NCBI GenBank assembly: GCA_038109305.1
Contig: JAYNIR010000006.1
Location: forward strand, 1 to 64,000
DNA: 64,000 nucleotides
DNA from: UBA1479 sp038109305
GTDB taxonomy: Bacteria; Pseudomonadota; Alphaproteobacteria; Rhodospirillales; Casp-alpha2
Direction: 5' to 3'
Below are positions 54,284-63,083 of this stretch, one piece after another. Positions within the stretch are counted from its first letter, which is position 1. Each line of letters opens with the position of its first letter. A program made the position numbers and the translations under genes. The notes below the pieces were generated by a model, which had not been told where the DNA came from, ran no database searches, and worked only from the letters and a program-made list of their open reading frames with translations.

Positions 54284-55738
54284 TTAGTTGGTCAGCGCCT
54301 GGAATGTCTGCGGTGCCGCGTTGATGACGACGGCGTCCCGCTGGCGGACCTGCAGGATGGCGAAGCCCCGTTGCGCCGTGCCGTCGAGGAGAAAGCGGAA
54401 GATACCATCGCGCCCGGCGTAGCCGTTGGGATTGGTCAGTACGGCCGCCGAATATTTGTTTTCGCCTGCGCTCTGGGCCATGACCGCCGCCAGCGCCGCC
54501 GCGTCGTAGGCGATCGTCGCGAGCCTGGGCGGCGGCACGCCGTAGAGCGAGGCGTATTCCTGTTCGAAGCCCGTGCGGCCGGCGGGCGAGGGGGCGGCGT
54601 ACCAGCCGCCGACCAAGGCCGGTTCAGCGCCGATGCCGGGTTCGTCCCACTGCCCGGTGCCGAGCATGCGTACCTGGTTCGGGTCGATGTCGTAGAACGG
54701 CAACAGCGCCGCGATCGCCTGCAGGCGTTTGCCGCCGTCGGCGACCAGCAGCGCGTCATAGGGCAGATCGCCGATGGTCTGCAGATTTTCAAGCCGCTTC
54801 AGCGCGCGCTTGGACACTTCGTCTTCCTTGCCCTCTAGCTGTTTGCGTTGCGCCAGCAGCGCCGCGCGGCGGTAATCATAATCGGCCAGCTTGCGGACGA
54901 CGGCGGAAAAGTCCGTCGCCTCCGGATTATAAAGTTCAAGCTGCGAGACCTTGCCGCCCGCTTGCGCTACGGCGCGGCGCAGCGCCGAGGCGACCGTCCG
55001 GCCATAGGCGTTGTCGGGCGCCAGCGCCGCGAACCGCTGCAACCCTTGGGCACGGGCGAAAGTGACGACACGGTCGACTTGATCGGACGGCAGAAATCCC
55101 AATGTATAAACACCCTGGCCCGCGACCGAGCGATCGGATGAAAACGCGATCACCGGCACGCCCGCTTGCCGCGCCACCGGCGCCATGCCGAGGACGGACG
55201 TCGACAGCAGCGGCCCGAGGATCAACCGCGCCCCATCGCCGATGGCGAGCTTGGCCGCGTCGGCCGCCCCCTCGGGCGCGCCGCGGGTGTCGTGGATCAA
55301 CAACGTGAAGCGTTTATCGGCGAAGGAAAACAGCGCCATCTGCGCCGCGCTCAGCATCGCTTTGCCGACGGCGCTGTTGGAGCCGGTCAGCGGCAACAGC
55401 AGCGCAACCCGGATGCTGCCGTCTTCGGGGGCTGAAACGACGGTGGTTTCAGGCTGCGCCGGTTTCGCCGGATGTTCCATGCGGGTCAGCGGCGGCGGCG
55501 CCGGGCGCGGCACCGGGCGCACCGTATAGGTCGGCGGCGGCGGGGGGGCGGTACGTGGGCCCGAAAAAATCGGCGGCGCGCCGGAGGCGGGCGATCCACC
55601 GCCTTGCACCAGGCCGCCGAATGTCGTTGATTGGCAGGCAGTGAGCCCTGGCAGGGCGAGCGCCAGCAGGGCGAAGAGGGCCCAGGCGGCCCGACGTCCT
55701 TGGGGGGAAGGAGCCGGTGTCATCCATGTCGAAGCCAT
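54284..55738 (-). CDS. LppC/LpoA-like lipoprotein (penicillin-binding protein activator family)
   Basis: 484 aa. Signal peptide with lipobox LTAC (Cys about 35), a Pro-rich linker (about 55-95), then a periplasmic binding-protein fold: RVALLLPLTGSNSAVGKAML, ARLILGPLLSTSVLGMAPVAR, LAPDNAYGRTVASALRRAV and YDALLVADGGKRLQAI. LpoA homologues activate class A PBPs in gammaproteobacteria; the alphaproteobacterial role is less certain. ATG 55738 preferred (AAAGGGACG upstream). An alternative ATG is at 55723. The gene's 5' end overlaps that of rsmI on the other strand. Confidence 0.88.
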   Translation of the reverse strand: MASTWMTPAPSPQGRRAAWALFALLALALPGLTACQSTTFGGLVQGGGSPASGAPPIFSGPRTAPPPPPTYTVRPVPRPAPPPLTRMEHPAKPAQPETTVVSAPEDGSIRVALLLPLTGSNSAVGKAMLSAAQMALFSFADKRFTLLIHDTRGAPEGAADAAKLAIGDGARLILGPLLSTSVLGMAPVARQAGVPVIAFSSDRSVAGQGVYTLGFLPSDQVDRVVTFARAQGLQRFAALAPDNAYGRTVASALRRAVAQAGGKVSQLELYNPEATDFSAVVRKLADYDYRRAALLAQRKQLEGKEDEVSKRALKRLENLQTIGDLPYDALLVADGGKRLQAIAALLPFYDIDPNQVRMLGTGQWDEPGIGAEPALVGGWYAAPSPAGRTGFEQEYASLYGVPPPRLATIAYDAAALAAVMAQSAGENKYSAAVLTNPNGYAGRDGIFRFLLDGTAQRGFAILQVRQRDAVVINAAPQTFQALTN

Positions 55739-56643
55739 CAAACGATCGTCCCTTTCAGTCAGCCGGCGGCGAAAGCCTCCCGGAAAATTATGTCGGGGGC
55801 GGCCCGGAGCCCTTGTCGGCGTTACTTTATCTGGTCTCCACGCCCATCGGCAACGCCGGAGACCTGAGCCCGCGCGCCCAAGATGTGTTAGCGCGCGCCA
55901 GCGTCATCGCCTGTGAGGACACGCGCGTTACCGGACCCTTTCTGGCCCGTTTCGGCATTTCGGGCAAGCTTCTCGCCTATCACGACCACAACGCAGAACG
56001 CCGGCGGCCGGCAATCATCGAGCGCCTGAAAAAGGGCGAGAGCGTGGCACTGGTGTCGGACGCGGGCACGCCACTGGTGTCGGATCCCGGATACAAACTG
56101 GTGCAGGACTGCATCGAACAAGACATTCCCGTCACCGCCGTGCCGGGGCCGTCCGCCGTTCTGACAGCGCTGGCCCTGTCGGGTCTGCCAACGGACCGGT
56201 TTTTTTTTGGAGCCTTTCTGCCGCCGAAATCGGGCGCGCGGAGAAAACGCCTGGCGGAAGTCGCGGCCATACCGGGCACGCTGATTTTCATGGAGGGGCC
56301 GAGCCGCCTCGCCGGATGCCTCGCCGACATGTCGGAAATGTTGGGCCCCCGCAGCGCCGCCGTCGCCCGCGAGCTGACCAAAAAGTTTGAAGAAGTGCGC
56401 CGCGGCGCGCTTCCCGATCTGGCGGCGCACTATGCCGACGCCGGCCCGCCGCGCGGCGAGATCATGATCGTCGTCGGCCCGCCGGGCGATGCGCCCGAAG
56501 CATCGGACGCGGATGTGGATGCGCTTCTTATAAAGGCGCTTAAAAACGGATCGGTGAAAGACGCCGCCGCCGAGGTTGCGGCGGCGACCGGCATGGCGCG
56601 AAAGGCGGTATACGCCCGCGCGCTCGAGATCAAAAACAAATGA
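55726..56643 (+). CDS. rsmI: 16S rRNA 2'-O-ribose C1402 methyltransferase RsmI
   Basis: 305 aa. Tetrapyrrole-methylase fold. LVSTPIGNAGDLSPRAQDVL, VIACEDTRVTGPFL, LVSDAGTPLVSDPGYKLV and VPGPSAVLTALALSGLPTDR are the RsmI signatures. The ATG at 55726 has AAGGAG rather far upstream (12 bases). GTG at 55717 is closer to it. Divergent from the LppC-like gene. Next gene yraN begins 10 bp after the stop. Confidence 0.95.
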   Translation: MSKPSNDRPFQSAGGESLPENYVGGGPEPLSALLYLVSTPIGNAGDLSPRAQDVLARASVIACEDTRVTGPFLARFGISGKLLAYHDHNAERRRPAIIERLKKGESVALVSDAGTPLVSDPGYKLVQDCIEQDIPVTAVPGPSAVLTALALSGLPTDRFFFGAFLPPKSGARRKRLAEVAAIPGTLIFMEGPSRLAGCLADMSEMLGPRSAAVARELTKKFEEVRRGALPDLAAHYADAGPPRGEIMIVVGPPGDAPEASDADVDALLIKALKNGSVKDAAAEVAAATGMARKAVYARALEIKNK

Positions 56644-56653
56644 CGGCCGACTG

Positions 56654-57022
56654 ATGACGGAGAAACGCCGACGGGCGGAACGCGCCGGACGGCTGGTCGA
56701 AAGCTGGGCCGCATGGCGGCTGCTCCTGACCGGCCATCGCGTTCTGGCTAGGCGATACCGGTCGGCCGCCGGTGAGATCGACATAATCGCGCGGCTTGGG
56801 CGGCTGTTGATTTTTGCCGAGGCCAAAAACCGTCCAACGCTGGATCAGGCGGCCAAAAGCGTCACCCCGGATCAGCGCCGCCGGGTCGAACGCGCGGCGT
56901 AGGCCTTCGCCCGTAGCCGCCCGGATTTGGCCGGACTGGACTGGCGATTCGACTTGATCCTGGCTGCGGCCCCCTTTTGGTTTCGTTACATTAAGGACGC
57001 CTGGCGCCCGGAACTGTCATGA
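56654..57022 (+). pseudogene. YraN/UPF0102 endonuclease-like protein interrupted by an amber stop
   Basis: The frame reads RRAERAGRLVESWAAWRLLL and the PD-(D/E)XK-like core SAAGEIDIIARLG and LIFAEAKNR, then meets TAG at 56900-56902 after RRVERAA. The same frame continues AFARSRPDLAGLDWRFDLIL and ends with YIKDAWRPELS and TGA at 57022. The full 122-codon length is exactly that of the family, and relatives carry a Gln or similar residue at the interrupted site, so one base change made the stop. The truncated 82-residue product would keep the catalytic core but lose the last strands. Confidence 0.85.
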
Positions 57023-57137
57023 AATTTCCATGATCGCCGGGGCACAATTTGTCGCCCGGCGCGGCTGGGCATAAGATATGCGGCGCATCCCCACGGCGTC
57101 GGCTGCGCCTTTTGAAACACGGCCAAGGAATGAACCC

Positions 57138-57821
57138 ATGTCCCCGCCCCTTCGTACCAACGCCCTTCCCCGGCCCCGGTCAGCGCCCAGCGGCAAATCG
57201 GTCGCTTCACTTTTACTGATGGCCCTGCTGGTCCTTACGCTCGGCGGATGCGCCGGCGTAGTGGTCGGCGCCGGCGCCACGGTCGGCGTCGCAGCATTGG
57301 ACGAACGGGGGGTCGAAGGCGTCGCCCGGGACACGGCGATTGAAACACAGATCCGCGCCAAGTGGCTGTCGAGCGATCTGGACAAAGGCGGCGCGCTTTC
57401 CATCGAGGGCGGCATCATCGTGCACGAAGGCCGCGCGCTGTTGACCGGCACGATGAAATCAGAAGAAGCGCGGGCCAAGGCGGTCGCCTATGCCTGGCAG
57501 GTTGAGGGTGTGAAAAAGGTGATCAACGAAATCGAAATCGGCGACGACACGGTCACCGACATCGCCGTCGACAGTTGGATCACCGCTCAACTGACATCGA
57601 AGCTGACGCTGGACCAGAATGTCAAGGCGATCAACTTCAAGATCGAAACAAATGCCCACAAGGTCTACATCATCGGCATCGCCCGGTCCGAGGCCGAACA
57701 TCGCCGCGTCATCGGCCATGCACGATCCGTCGCCCGCGTGCGCGATGTGATCGACCACATCCGCGTCAAGGCGTCGGCGGAAAAATCCGAGCATGCGCCC
57801 GGCGCCGCAAGGGGCGCCTGA
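57138..57821 (+). CDS. Lipoprotein with two BON domains (OsmY/DolP-like)
   Basis: 227 aa from the ATG after AAGGAA. Signal peptide with lipobox LGGC (about residue 40), glycine-rich VVVGAGATVGVAALDERGV, then two BON domains (about 65-130 and 140-210) with DTAIETQIRAKWLSSDLD and VDSWITAQLTSKLTLD. E. coli DolP (YraP), encoded near yraN and rsmI/lpoA there too, is the obvious analogue, and the shared neighbourhood supports a role in outer-membrane integrity. Confidence 0.92.
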   Translation: MSPPLRTNALPRPRSAPSGKSVASLLLMALLVLTLGGCAGVVVGAGATVGVAALDERGVEGVARDTAIETQIRAKWLSSDLDKGGALSIEGGIIVHEGRALLTGTMKSEEARAKAVAYAWQVEGVKKVINEIEIGDDTVTDIAVDSWITAQLTSKLTLDQNVKAINFKIETNAHKVYIIGIARSEAEHRRVIGHARSVARVRDVIDHIRVKASAEKSEHAPGAARGA

Positions 57822-57823
57822 CC

Positions 57824-58699
57824 TTGACAATCGATCCCCGGCAGCGGCTTCACGATCTCGGCCCTGCCGCCGACGAAGCCGTGCCGTATATGGAGACCGC
57901 CTTGGCGCTGTCCGCCGCCCGCGCGAGCGGACAAGACGCAACGGCCCCGATTGATACGTCGGCCCCACGCGCCGCCGGGCGCGATATGTCGGCCTACCAC
58001 CGCCACGTCGATCGGCTGACCCAGGAGGTTTCCGATTACGCCGGATCCAGCGCATCAGGCCCGTGGCAGCGATCGGAGGCGTTGGTACAGGTCGTCTGCC
58101 GGCGATATGGATACGGCGGCAATGATCAAGTGTTCGACGACCTTGGCGCCGCCGACCTAGCTCACGTGATCGACACCCGGCGCGGCCTGGCGGTGGCGCT
58201 CGGCATTATCTATCTGGAAATCTGCCATCGCCTTGGGTGGCCGTTGGTCGGAATCGATTTTCCCGGCCACTTCGTGCTGCGCATGGATGCGGGAGGCGAA
58301 CGGATAATCGTCGACCCGTTCGCTGAACTGCGAGTTCTGGAAGCGCAGGACCTGCGCGCGATCTTGAAGAATCTTCCCGGCGGCGACATGGGGCTGGAGC
58401 CCCGGTTTTTGACCGAAATGACGCCCCGGCGGGTGTTGTTGCGCCTTGAGAACAACATCCGCATCCGGCAAATGCGGCGGAGCGACCTGGCGGGCGCGGC
58501 AGAGACGCTCGGCCTGATGGTCGCCTTCGCGCCGGGGGCCGCGGACCTGTGGCGCGAACTCGGCATGGTCAATGCGCGGCTCGACCGGGTGCAGGATGCT
58601 GTACTTGCACTTGAAAAGCACATTCGACTGGCGCCCGAAAGCGCCGCGCGCTACCACGCGTCAAGGATGTTGCAGGAACTGCAAGCCAAGCTAAATTAG
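57824..58699 (+). CDS. SirB1/transglutaminase-like family protein
   Basis: 291 aa, starting at a TTG two bases after the previous stop (AAGGGG at good spacing). The SirB1_N transglutaminase-like domain is visible: DYAGSSASGPWQRSEALVQV, VIDTRRGLAVALGIIYLEIC, GIDFPGHFVLRMD with its FPGHF motif and IIVDPFAELRVL. The C-terminal ~80 residues form TPR-like helices (LENNIRIRQMRRSDLAGAAE). Biochemical role is not established. Sits between a BON lipoprotein and gshB. Confidence 0.87.
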   Translation: MTIDPRQRLHDLGPAADEAVPYMETALALSAARASGQDATAPIDTSAPRAAGRDMSAYHRHVDRLTQEVSDYAGSSASGPWQRSEALVQVVCRRYGYGGNDQVFDDLGAADLAHVIDTRRGLAVALGIIYLEICHRLGWPLVGIDFPGHFVLRMDAGGERIIVDPFAELRVLEAQDLRAILKNLPGGDMGLEPRFLTEMTPRRVLLRLENNIRIRQMRRSDLAGAAETLGLMVAFAPGAADLWRELGMVNARLDRVQDAVLALEKHIRLAPESAARYHASRMLQELQAKLN

Positions 58700-58756
58700 G
58701 GGTCCGGCCGGGACGGACAACGCGCACGCCCGGCCGACGGAGGAGGAGCCTTCACC

Positions 58757-59698
58757 TTGGCGCTTCGCGTTGCCATCCAGATGGACCATGTATCGTCCAT
58801 CGATATCGCCGGCGACAGCACGTTCGTGTTGGCGCTGGAATCGCAGACGCGCGGCCACACGCTGCTGCATTACGAACCAGGTGACCTGAGCTACCGGGAC
58901 AGTCACGTCCGCGCCTGGGCCCAGCCGCTTGAGGTCCGCCGGGCGAGGGGTAATCACTTCACGCTTGGCGAACGCCAGCAGATCGATTTGAAGGATGATG
59001 TCGATGTCGTTTTGATGCGTCAGGACCCGCCGTTCGACATGGCTTATATTACGGCGACGCATCTGCTTGAGACCGTGCACCCGGAAACGCTGGTCGTCAA
59101 CGACCCGCGCGAAGTGCGCAACGCGCCGGAAAAACTGTTCGTCAACCAGTTTCAGCAGTTCATGCCGCCGACGCTGATCGCGACGAGCCGCGCCGACATC
59201 CTGGCGTTTCGCGAAGAATACAAGGACATCATCGTAAAGCCGCTTTACGGCAACGGCGGCGCCGGGGTGTTTCATCTGAAGCCCGGCGACGAAAACTTGA
59301 TTTCGCTGTTGGAAATGTTCACGCAGATTTTCCGCGAACCGATCATCGTGCAGGCCTATCTGCCCGACGTGCGCCAGGGCGACAAACGCATCATCCTGAT
59401 CGATGGCGAGGTGGCAGGCGCGGTCAACCGCGTGCCGGCGGAAGGCGAAAGCCGGTCCAACATGCACGTCGGCGGCAAGCCGGTGAAGTCCGAATTGACG
59501 GGCCGCGAAAAAGACATCTGTGCGGCGCTTGGGCCGGAGCTGAAATCCCGTGGCCTGATTTTCGTCGGCATCGACGTGATCGGCGGGTACCTGACCGAAA
59601 TCAACGTAACCTCTCCAACCGGCCTGCAGGAAATTGGCCGCTTCGACGGGGTCAATTTGGAATCGAAAATCTGGGACGCCATCGAGGCGCGCCTTTAA
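58757..59698 (+). CDS. gshB: Glutathione synthetase
   Basis: 313 aa ATP-grasp ligase joining gamma-glutamylcysteine and glycine. RVAIQMDHVSSIDIAGDSTF at the N-terminus, RQDPPFDMAYITATHLLE, VVNDPREVRNAPEKLF, IIVKPLYGNGGAGVF, and INVTSPTGLQEIGR at the C-terminal metal/ATP site are all GshB hallmarks. Starts with TTG preceded by GGAGGAGGAG. gshA is not in the window. Confidence 0.96.
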   Translation: MALRVAIQMDHVSSIDIAGDSTFVLALESQTRGHTLLHYEPGDLSYRDSHVRAWAQPLEVRRARGNHFTLGERQQIDLKDDVDVVLMRQDPPFDMAYITATHLLETVHPETLVVNDPREVRNAPEKLFVNQFQQFMPPTLIATSRADILAFREEYKDIIVKPLYGNGGAGVFHLKPGDENLISLLEMFTQIFREPIIVQAYLPDVRQGDKRIILIDGEVAGAVNRVPAEGESRSNMHVGGKPVKSELTGREKDICAALGPELKSRGLIFVGIDVIGGYLTEINVTSPTGLQEIGRFDGVNLESKIWDAIEARL

Positions 59699-59720
59699 AA
59701 ACCGCAACCGGGAGACATCC

Positions 59721-60476
59721 ATGCCGCTGATCGAAAACATGGTCGAGGTCACGACCAAATACGGGATCATGCCCGCGTTCACCGCCTGCCCAATCGCGGG
59801 CGGACCGCATCCGGCGGTGATCTTTTATATGGACGCGCCGGGCTTTCGCGAAGAGCTCAAGCACATGGCGCGGCGCATCGCCAAGGCGGGATATTTCTGC
59901 ATCCTGCCGGATCTGTATTACCGGCTCGGCACCATCCGGCTCGACATCGTGCGCCGCAACGACGGCATGACGACGGTGCTGCGCGCGGCGATGGGAACGC
60001 TGTCGAACGCCGACGTCGTCGACGACACGGCGGGCATCCTGCAATACATCGACGGCCGGGCGGAGGCCGCCGCCGGGCCCGTCGGCTGCGTCGGCCATTG
60101 CATGAGCGGGCGGTTCGTCACCACCGTCGCGGCACGCTATCCGACACGGATGAGGGCGGCGGCGTCCATGTACGGCGTCGGCATCGTCACCGACAAACCG
60201 GAGTCCCCTCACCTTTTGCTGAAACAGGTGCAGGGCGAACTGCTGTTCTTCTTCGCCGAAAACGACGTGCATGTACCGGCACCCGTTATCCCGGCGCTGA
60301 AAAAAGCGCTTAAGGCCGCCAAGGTAAAAGCCACCGTGGTGCAGGCGCCCGGCACCGAACACGGCTATCAGTTCCCGGAGCGCGGCGCTTATGCCGCCGT
60401 GCAGGCGGAGGCCGCGTGGGACAAGCTGTTCGAGCTGTGGGACCGGAACCTGAAACCCAAGGCCCGCAAGAAATAA
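59721..60476 (+). CDS. Dienelactone hydrolase-family protein
   Basis: 251 aa alpha/beta hydrolase. HPAVIFYMDAPGFREELKHM, nucleophile Cys127 in VGHCMSGRFV (DLH uses Cys), Asp in FFAENDVHVPAP and His in PGTEHGYQFP complete the triad. Substrate unknown. No aromatic degradation genes are nearby. ATG follows GGGAGACATCC. Confidence 0.9.
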   Translation: MPLIENMVEVTTKYGIMPAFTACPIAGGPHPAVIFYMDAPGFREELKHMARRIAKAGYFCILPDLYYRLGTIRLDIVRRNDGMTTVLRAAMGTLSNADVVDDTAGILQYIDGRAEAAAGPVGCVGHCMSGRFVTTVAARYPTRMRAAASMYGVGIVTDKPESPHLLLKQVQGELLFFFAENDVHVPAPVIPALKKALKAAKVKATVVQAPGTEHGYQFPERGAYAAVQAEAAWDKLFELWDRNLKPKARKK

Positions 60477-60595
60477 GGCCCGCATCGCCGGGCTTTCGAC
60501 ATAATAGGAATGGCTGTTCTTCCGCCCTAGGATAAGCGCCAAAGGCGTGGCCGCGCGGGCCGCACCGGTCAATCGCGCCGGGGGAAATTGCAACC

Positions 60596-62133
60596 GTGGT
60601 CGCGCGCATCGCCACCGTCGCCTTTCAGGGATTTGACGCTCTGGACGTGGATGTCCAAGTGCAGGTGACGTCGGGCCTGCCGGCGTTTTCCATCGTCGGA
60701 TTGCCAGACAAGGCCGTCGCCGAGAGCCGCGAACGGGTGCGCCCCGCCCTACGCGCCATGGGGTTGGCGCTGCCGCCCAAGCACATCACCGTCAAAATGG
60801 CCCCCGCCGACGTGTTGAGGGAAGGCCGCCACTTCGATCTGCCGATCGCGCTGGCGTTGTTGACGGCCATGGACGTGTTGCCAGCGGAAGACATGCCGCG
60901 ATATCTGGCCCTGGGCGAACTGGCGCTGGACCGCGCGCTGACGCCGGTCGCGGGTGTGCTGCCCGCCGCCGTTCACGCCAACGCGCGTGACTTAGGGCTG
61001 ATCTGCCCGGGCCCGCAGGGTGGCGAGGCGACCTGGGCCGGCGATAAAAAGGTGCTGGCGGCGACGGACCTTTTGGCTCTGGTCAATCATTTCAAGGGCA
61101 TGCAAGTGTTGTCGGCGCCGGACCGTGCCCAGGCGGCGACCGATACAACCTACGCCGACCTTGCCGACATCAAGGGGCAGGAAACGGCCAAGCGGGGGTT
61201 GGAGATCGCGGCGGCGGGCGCCCATAACCTGTTGATGATCGGGCCGCCAGGAGCCGGCAGGGCCATGCTCGCGCAACGCCTGCCCGGGTTGCTGCTGCCG
61301 TTGGAGCCCGCAGAGATTTTGGAAGTCTTGATGATCCAGAGCCTCACCGGGGACCTGACCGACGGCACGCTGTCCCGCCAGCGGCCTTTCCGCGACCCGC
61401 ATCATTCGGCGTCCCTGCCGGCGCTGATCGGCGGCGGGCTCTGAGCTCGCCCCGGGGAGGTGTCGCTCGCGCACCTGGGAGTGCTGTTTTTGGATTAACT
61501 GCCGGAGTTCGAACGGGCGACGCTTGAAAACCTGCGCCAGCCGCTTGAGACCGGGCGCGCCGCGATCACACGGGCCAACGCGCACGTCACCTACCCTGCC
61601 CGCTTCCAGCTTGTCGCCGCCATGAACCCTTGCCGCTGCGGATATCTTTTGACCCGGCGCAGGCGTGCTGCCGCGCGCCAAAATGCGCCGAGGATTATCA
61701 GAGCCGCATTTCCTGCCCGCTGTTCGACCGCATCGATCTGCACCCGGCCGTGCCGGCCGTTAGCCCCATGGACCTGGACCTGCCGCCACAGGCCGAAGGG
61801 TCGGCCGAGGTCGCCGCCCGCGTCGCAAATGCGCGCGCGGTGCAGCGCGAGCGGTATCGCGATCTGGGTGCAAAAGGCATCCGCACCAATGCGGAAGCCG
61901 ACGGGGAACTCTTGGACCGCGTCACTCGGCCCGATGACGCCGGGCGAAAACTTTTAATGGAGGCCGCCGACCGGCCGGGGCTTTCCGCGCGGGGATATCA
62001 CCGCGTCTTGCGCGTCGCCCGCACGCTCGCCGACCTGGGCAAATCCAACGGCGTCACCCGCATTCACGTGGCGGAGGCGGTTTCGTTCCGGCGCATTCAG
62101 CCTGGGCGTGGCGTGGTAGCGCCGATGTTTTAA
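60596..62133 (+). pseudogene. ComM/YifB AAA+ helicase-like protein with two stops and a frameshift
   Basis: GTG start at 60596 gives the normal YifB N-terminus (VARIATVAFQGFDALDVDV, GLPAFSIVGLPDKAVAESR) and Mg-chelatase-like ATPase beginning (MIGPPGAGRAMLAQRLPG; the Walker A lysine appears replaced by Arg). After ALIGGGL comes TGA (61442-61444), then ARPGEVSLAHLGVLFLD, then TAA (61496-61498), then LPEFERATLENLRQPLETG. After MNPCRCGYL (about 61646) one base is lost and the protein continues as DPAQACCRAPKCAEDYQSR to the normal C-terminus. ComM promotes branch migration during natural transformation. Confidence 0.9.
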
Positions 62134-62140
62134 GGCCGCC

Positions 62141-62506
62141 CTACGCCTTGCGCTTAAGCATGGGACCAGTACGCTCACCGCCGACGATGTGAAAGTGCAA
62201 ATGGTCGACTTCCTGGTGGCCGTTTTCGCCGGTGTTGGCAATTAAACGATAACCGTCTTCGGCGACGCCCATTTGCTTCGCGATTTTACCGATGGCGCGG
62301 ACAAAGCTCACGATCTCCTTATCCGATGCATCTTCAGAAAACGCGGACATGTCTTTGTAAGGCCCCTTCGGGATGATTAGCACATGGACATTGCGCTGCG
62401 GGCTGATGTCCTTGAAGGCGAGCGTGTGGTCGTCTTCGTAGACTTTGTCACACGGTATTTCTCCACGGAGGATTTTCGCGAAGATGTTGTTTGGGTCGTA
62501 TGCCAT
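62141..62506 (-). CDS. hinT: HIT-family nucleotide-binding hydrolase (HinT type)
   Basis: 121 aa. NIFAKILRGEIPCDKVYEDD and the catalytic triad-containing HLHFHIVGG (H102, H104, H106) identify HinT, a purine nucleoside phosphoramidase. It lies next to hisE as in many alphaproteobacteria. ATG at 62506 preceded by GAGGGGAAAAA. Complete. Confidence 0.94.
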   Translation of the reverse strand: MAYDPNNIFAKILRGEIPCDKVYEDDHTLAFKDISPQRNVHVLIIPKGPYKDMSAFSEDASDKEIVSFVRAIGKIAKQMGVAEDGYRLIANTGENGHQEVDHLHFHIVGGERTGPMLKRKA

Positions 62507-62690
62507 TTTTTCCCCTCAATCGGCGGGCGGGGCCGTCCGGCCCCTTACCTCGGCGCATCTGCGCCGGTCGGCCGCTTGGCCTCGTTAGGATCGTCGGCGG
62601 CAGCCATAAAACTTAGTTTTCTCTGTTACGCAAAGGCACTTTCGGCCTACGGCCTCAGGTTTTGCGACAGGGCCCAGCTGTCGTCCTCGG
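62507..62690. other. hisE-hinT intergenic region
   Basis: 184 bp. On the minus strand it holds the extragenic repeat copy (62611-62667), a 17-codon ATG frame (from 62608, AADDPNEAKRPTGADAPR) of doubtful meaning, and GC palindromes GGCGCAGATGCGCC and GGGGCCGGACGGCCCC just before hinT. Confidence 0.4.
62611..62667. repeat. Single diverged copy of the dnaJ-type extragenic repeat, 3' of hisE
   Basis: The stretch CGCAAAGGCACTTTCGGCCTACGGCCTCAGG-TTTTG parallels unit 2 near dnaJ (CGCAAAGCCACCACCGGCCTGACAGCCTCGGGTTTTG), in the same orientation relative to the upstream minus-strand gene. GGCC-GTA-GGCC can form a short hairpin. Confidence 0.6.
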
Positions 62691-63008
62691 CTATTTGTCG
62701 CGTGAATTCTTTTCCTCAATGCCCGACTGCGCCGTGCGGCGTTCGAGCTCACGCCAGATCTGATCGGGTTCAATATCCATGTGCGCCCAAAGCGCCAGCA
62801 AGTGATAGAGCACGTCGGCGCTTTCGTTGACGACGCCGTCTTCGTCGGACGTGAGGGCGGCGATCGCGGTTTCGACCACTTCCTCGCCGAGTTTGCGCGA
62901 GATCACCGGCAGGCCGCCCGCGAACAGTTTTGCGGAATAGCTTTTTTCCGGGTCCGCGCCCTTGCGGGACTGCAAAGTTTTGTAGAGATCTTCGAGGGTG
63001 TCGCTCAT
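62691..63008 (-). CDS. hisE: Phosphoribosyl-ATP pyrophosphohydrolase
   Basis: 105 aa. Second step of histidine synthesis. SKLFAGGLP-like SYSAKLFAGGLPVISRKLGE, EEVVETAIAAL and NESADVLYHLLALW carry the conserved Glu/Asp metal ligands. ATG at 63008 chosen (MSDTLEDLYKTLQSR). A frame open to 63044 adds non-family residues. 75 bp after hisF. Confidence 0.95.
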   Translation of the reverse strand: MSDTLEDLYKTLQSRKGADPEKSYSAKLFAGGLPVISRKLGEEVVETAIAALTSDEDGVVNESADVLYHLLALWAHMDIEPDQIWRELERRTAQSGIEEKNSRDK

Positions 63009-63083
63009 GGGTTCATGTCTCCCTCCGTCGCCGGGCGCACGCACCCGTGCGCTCGGGGCGGCGCATCCGCCCGTTCAGCAAAA

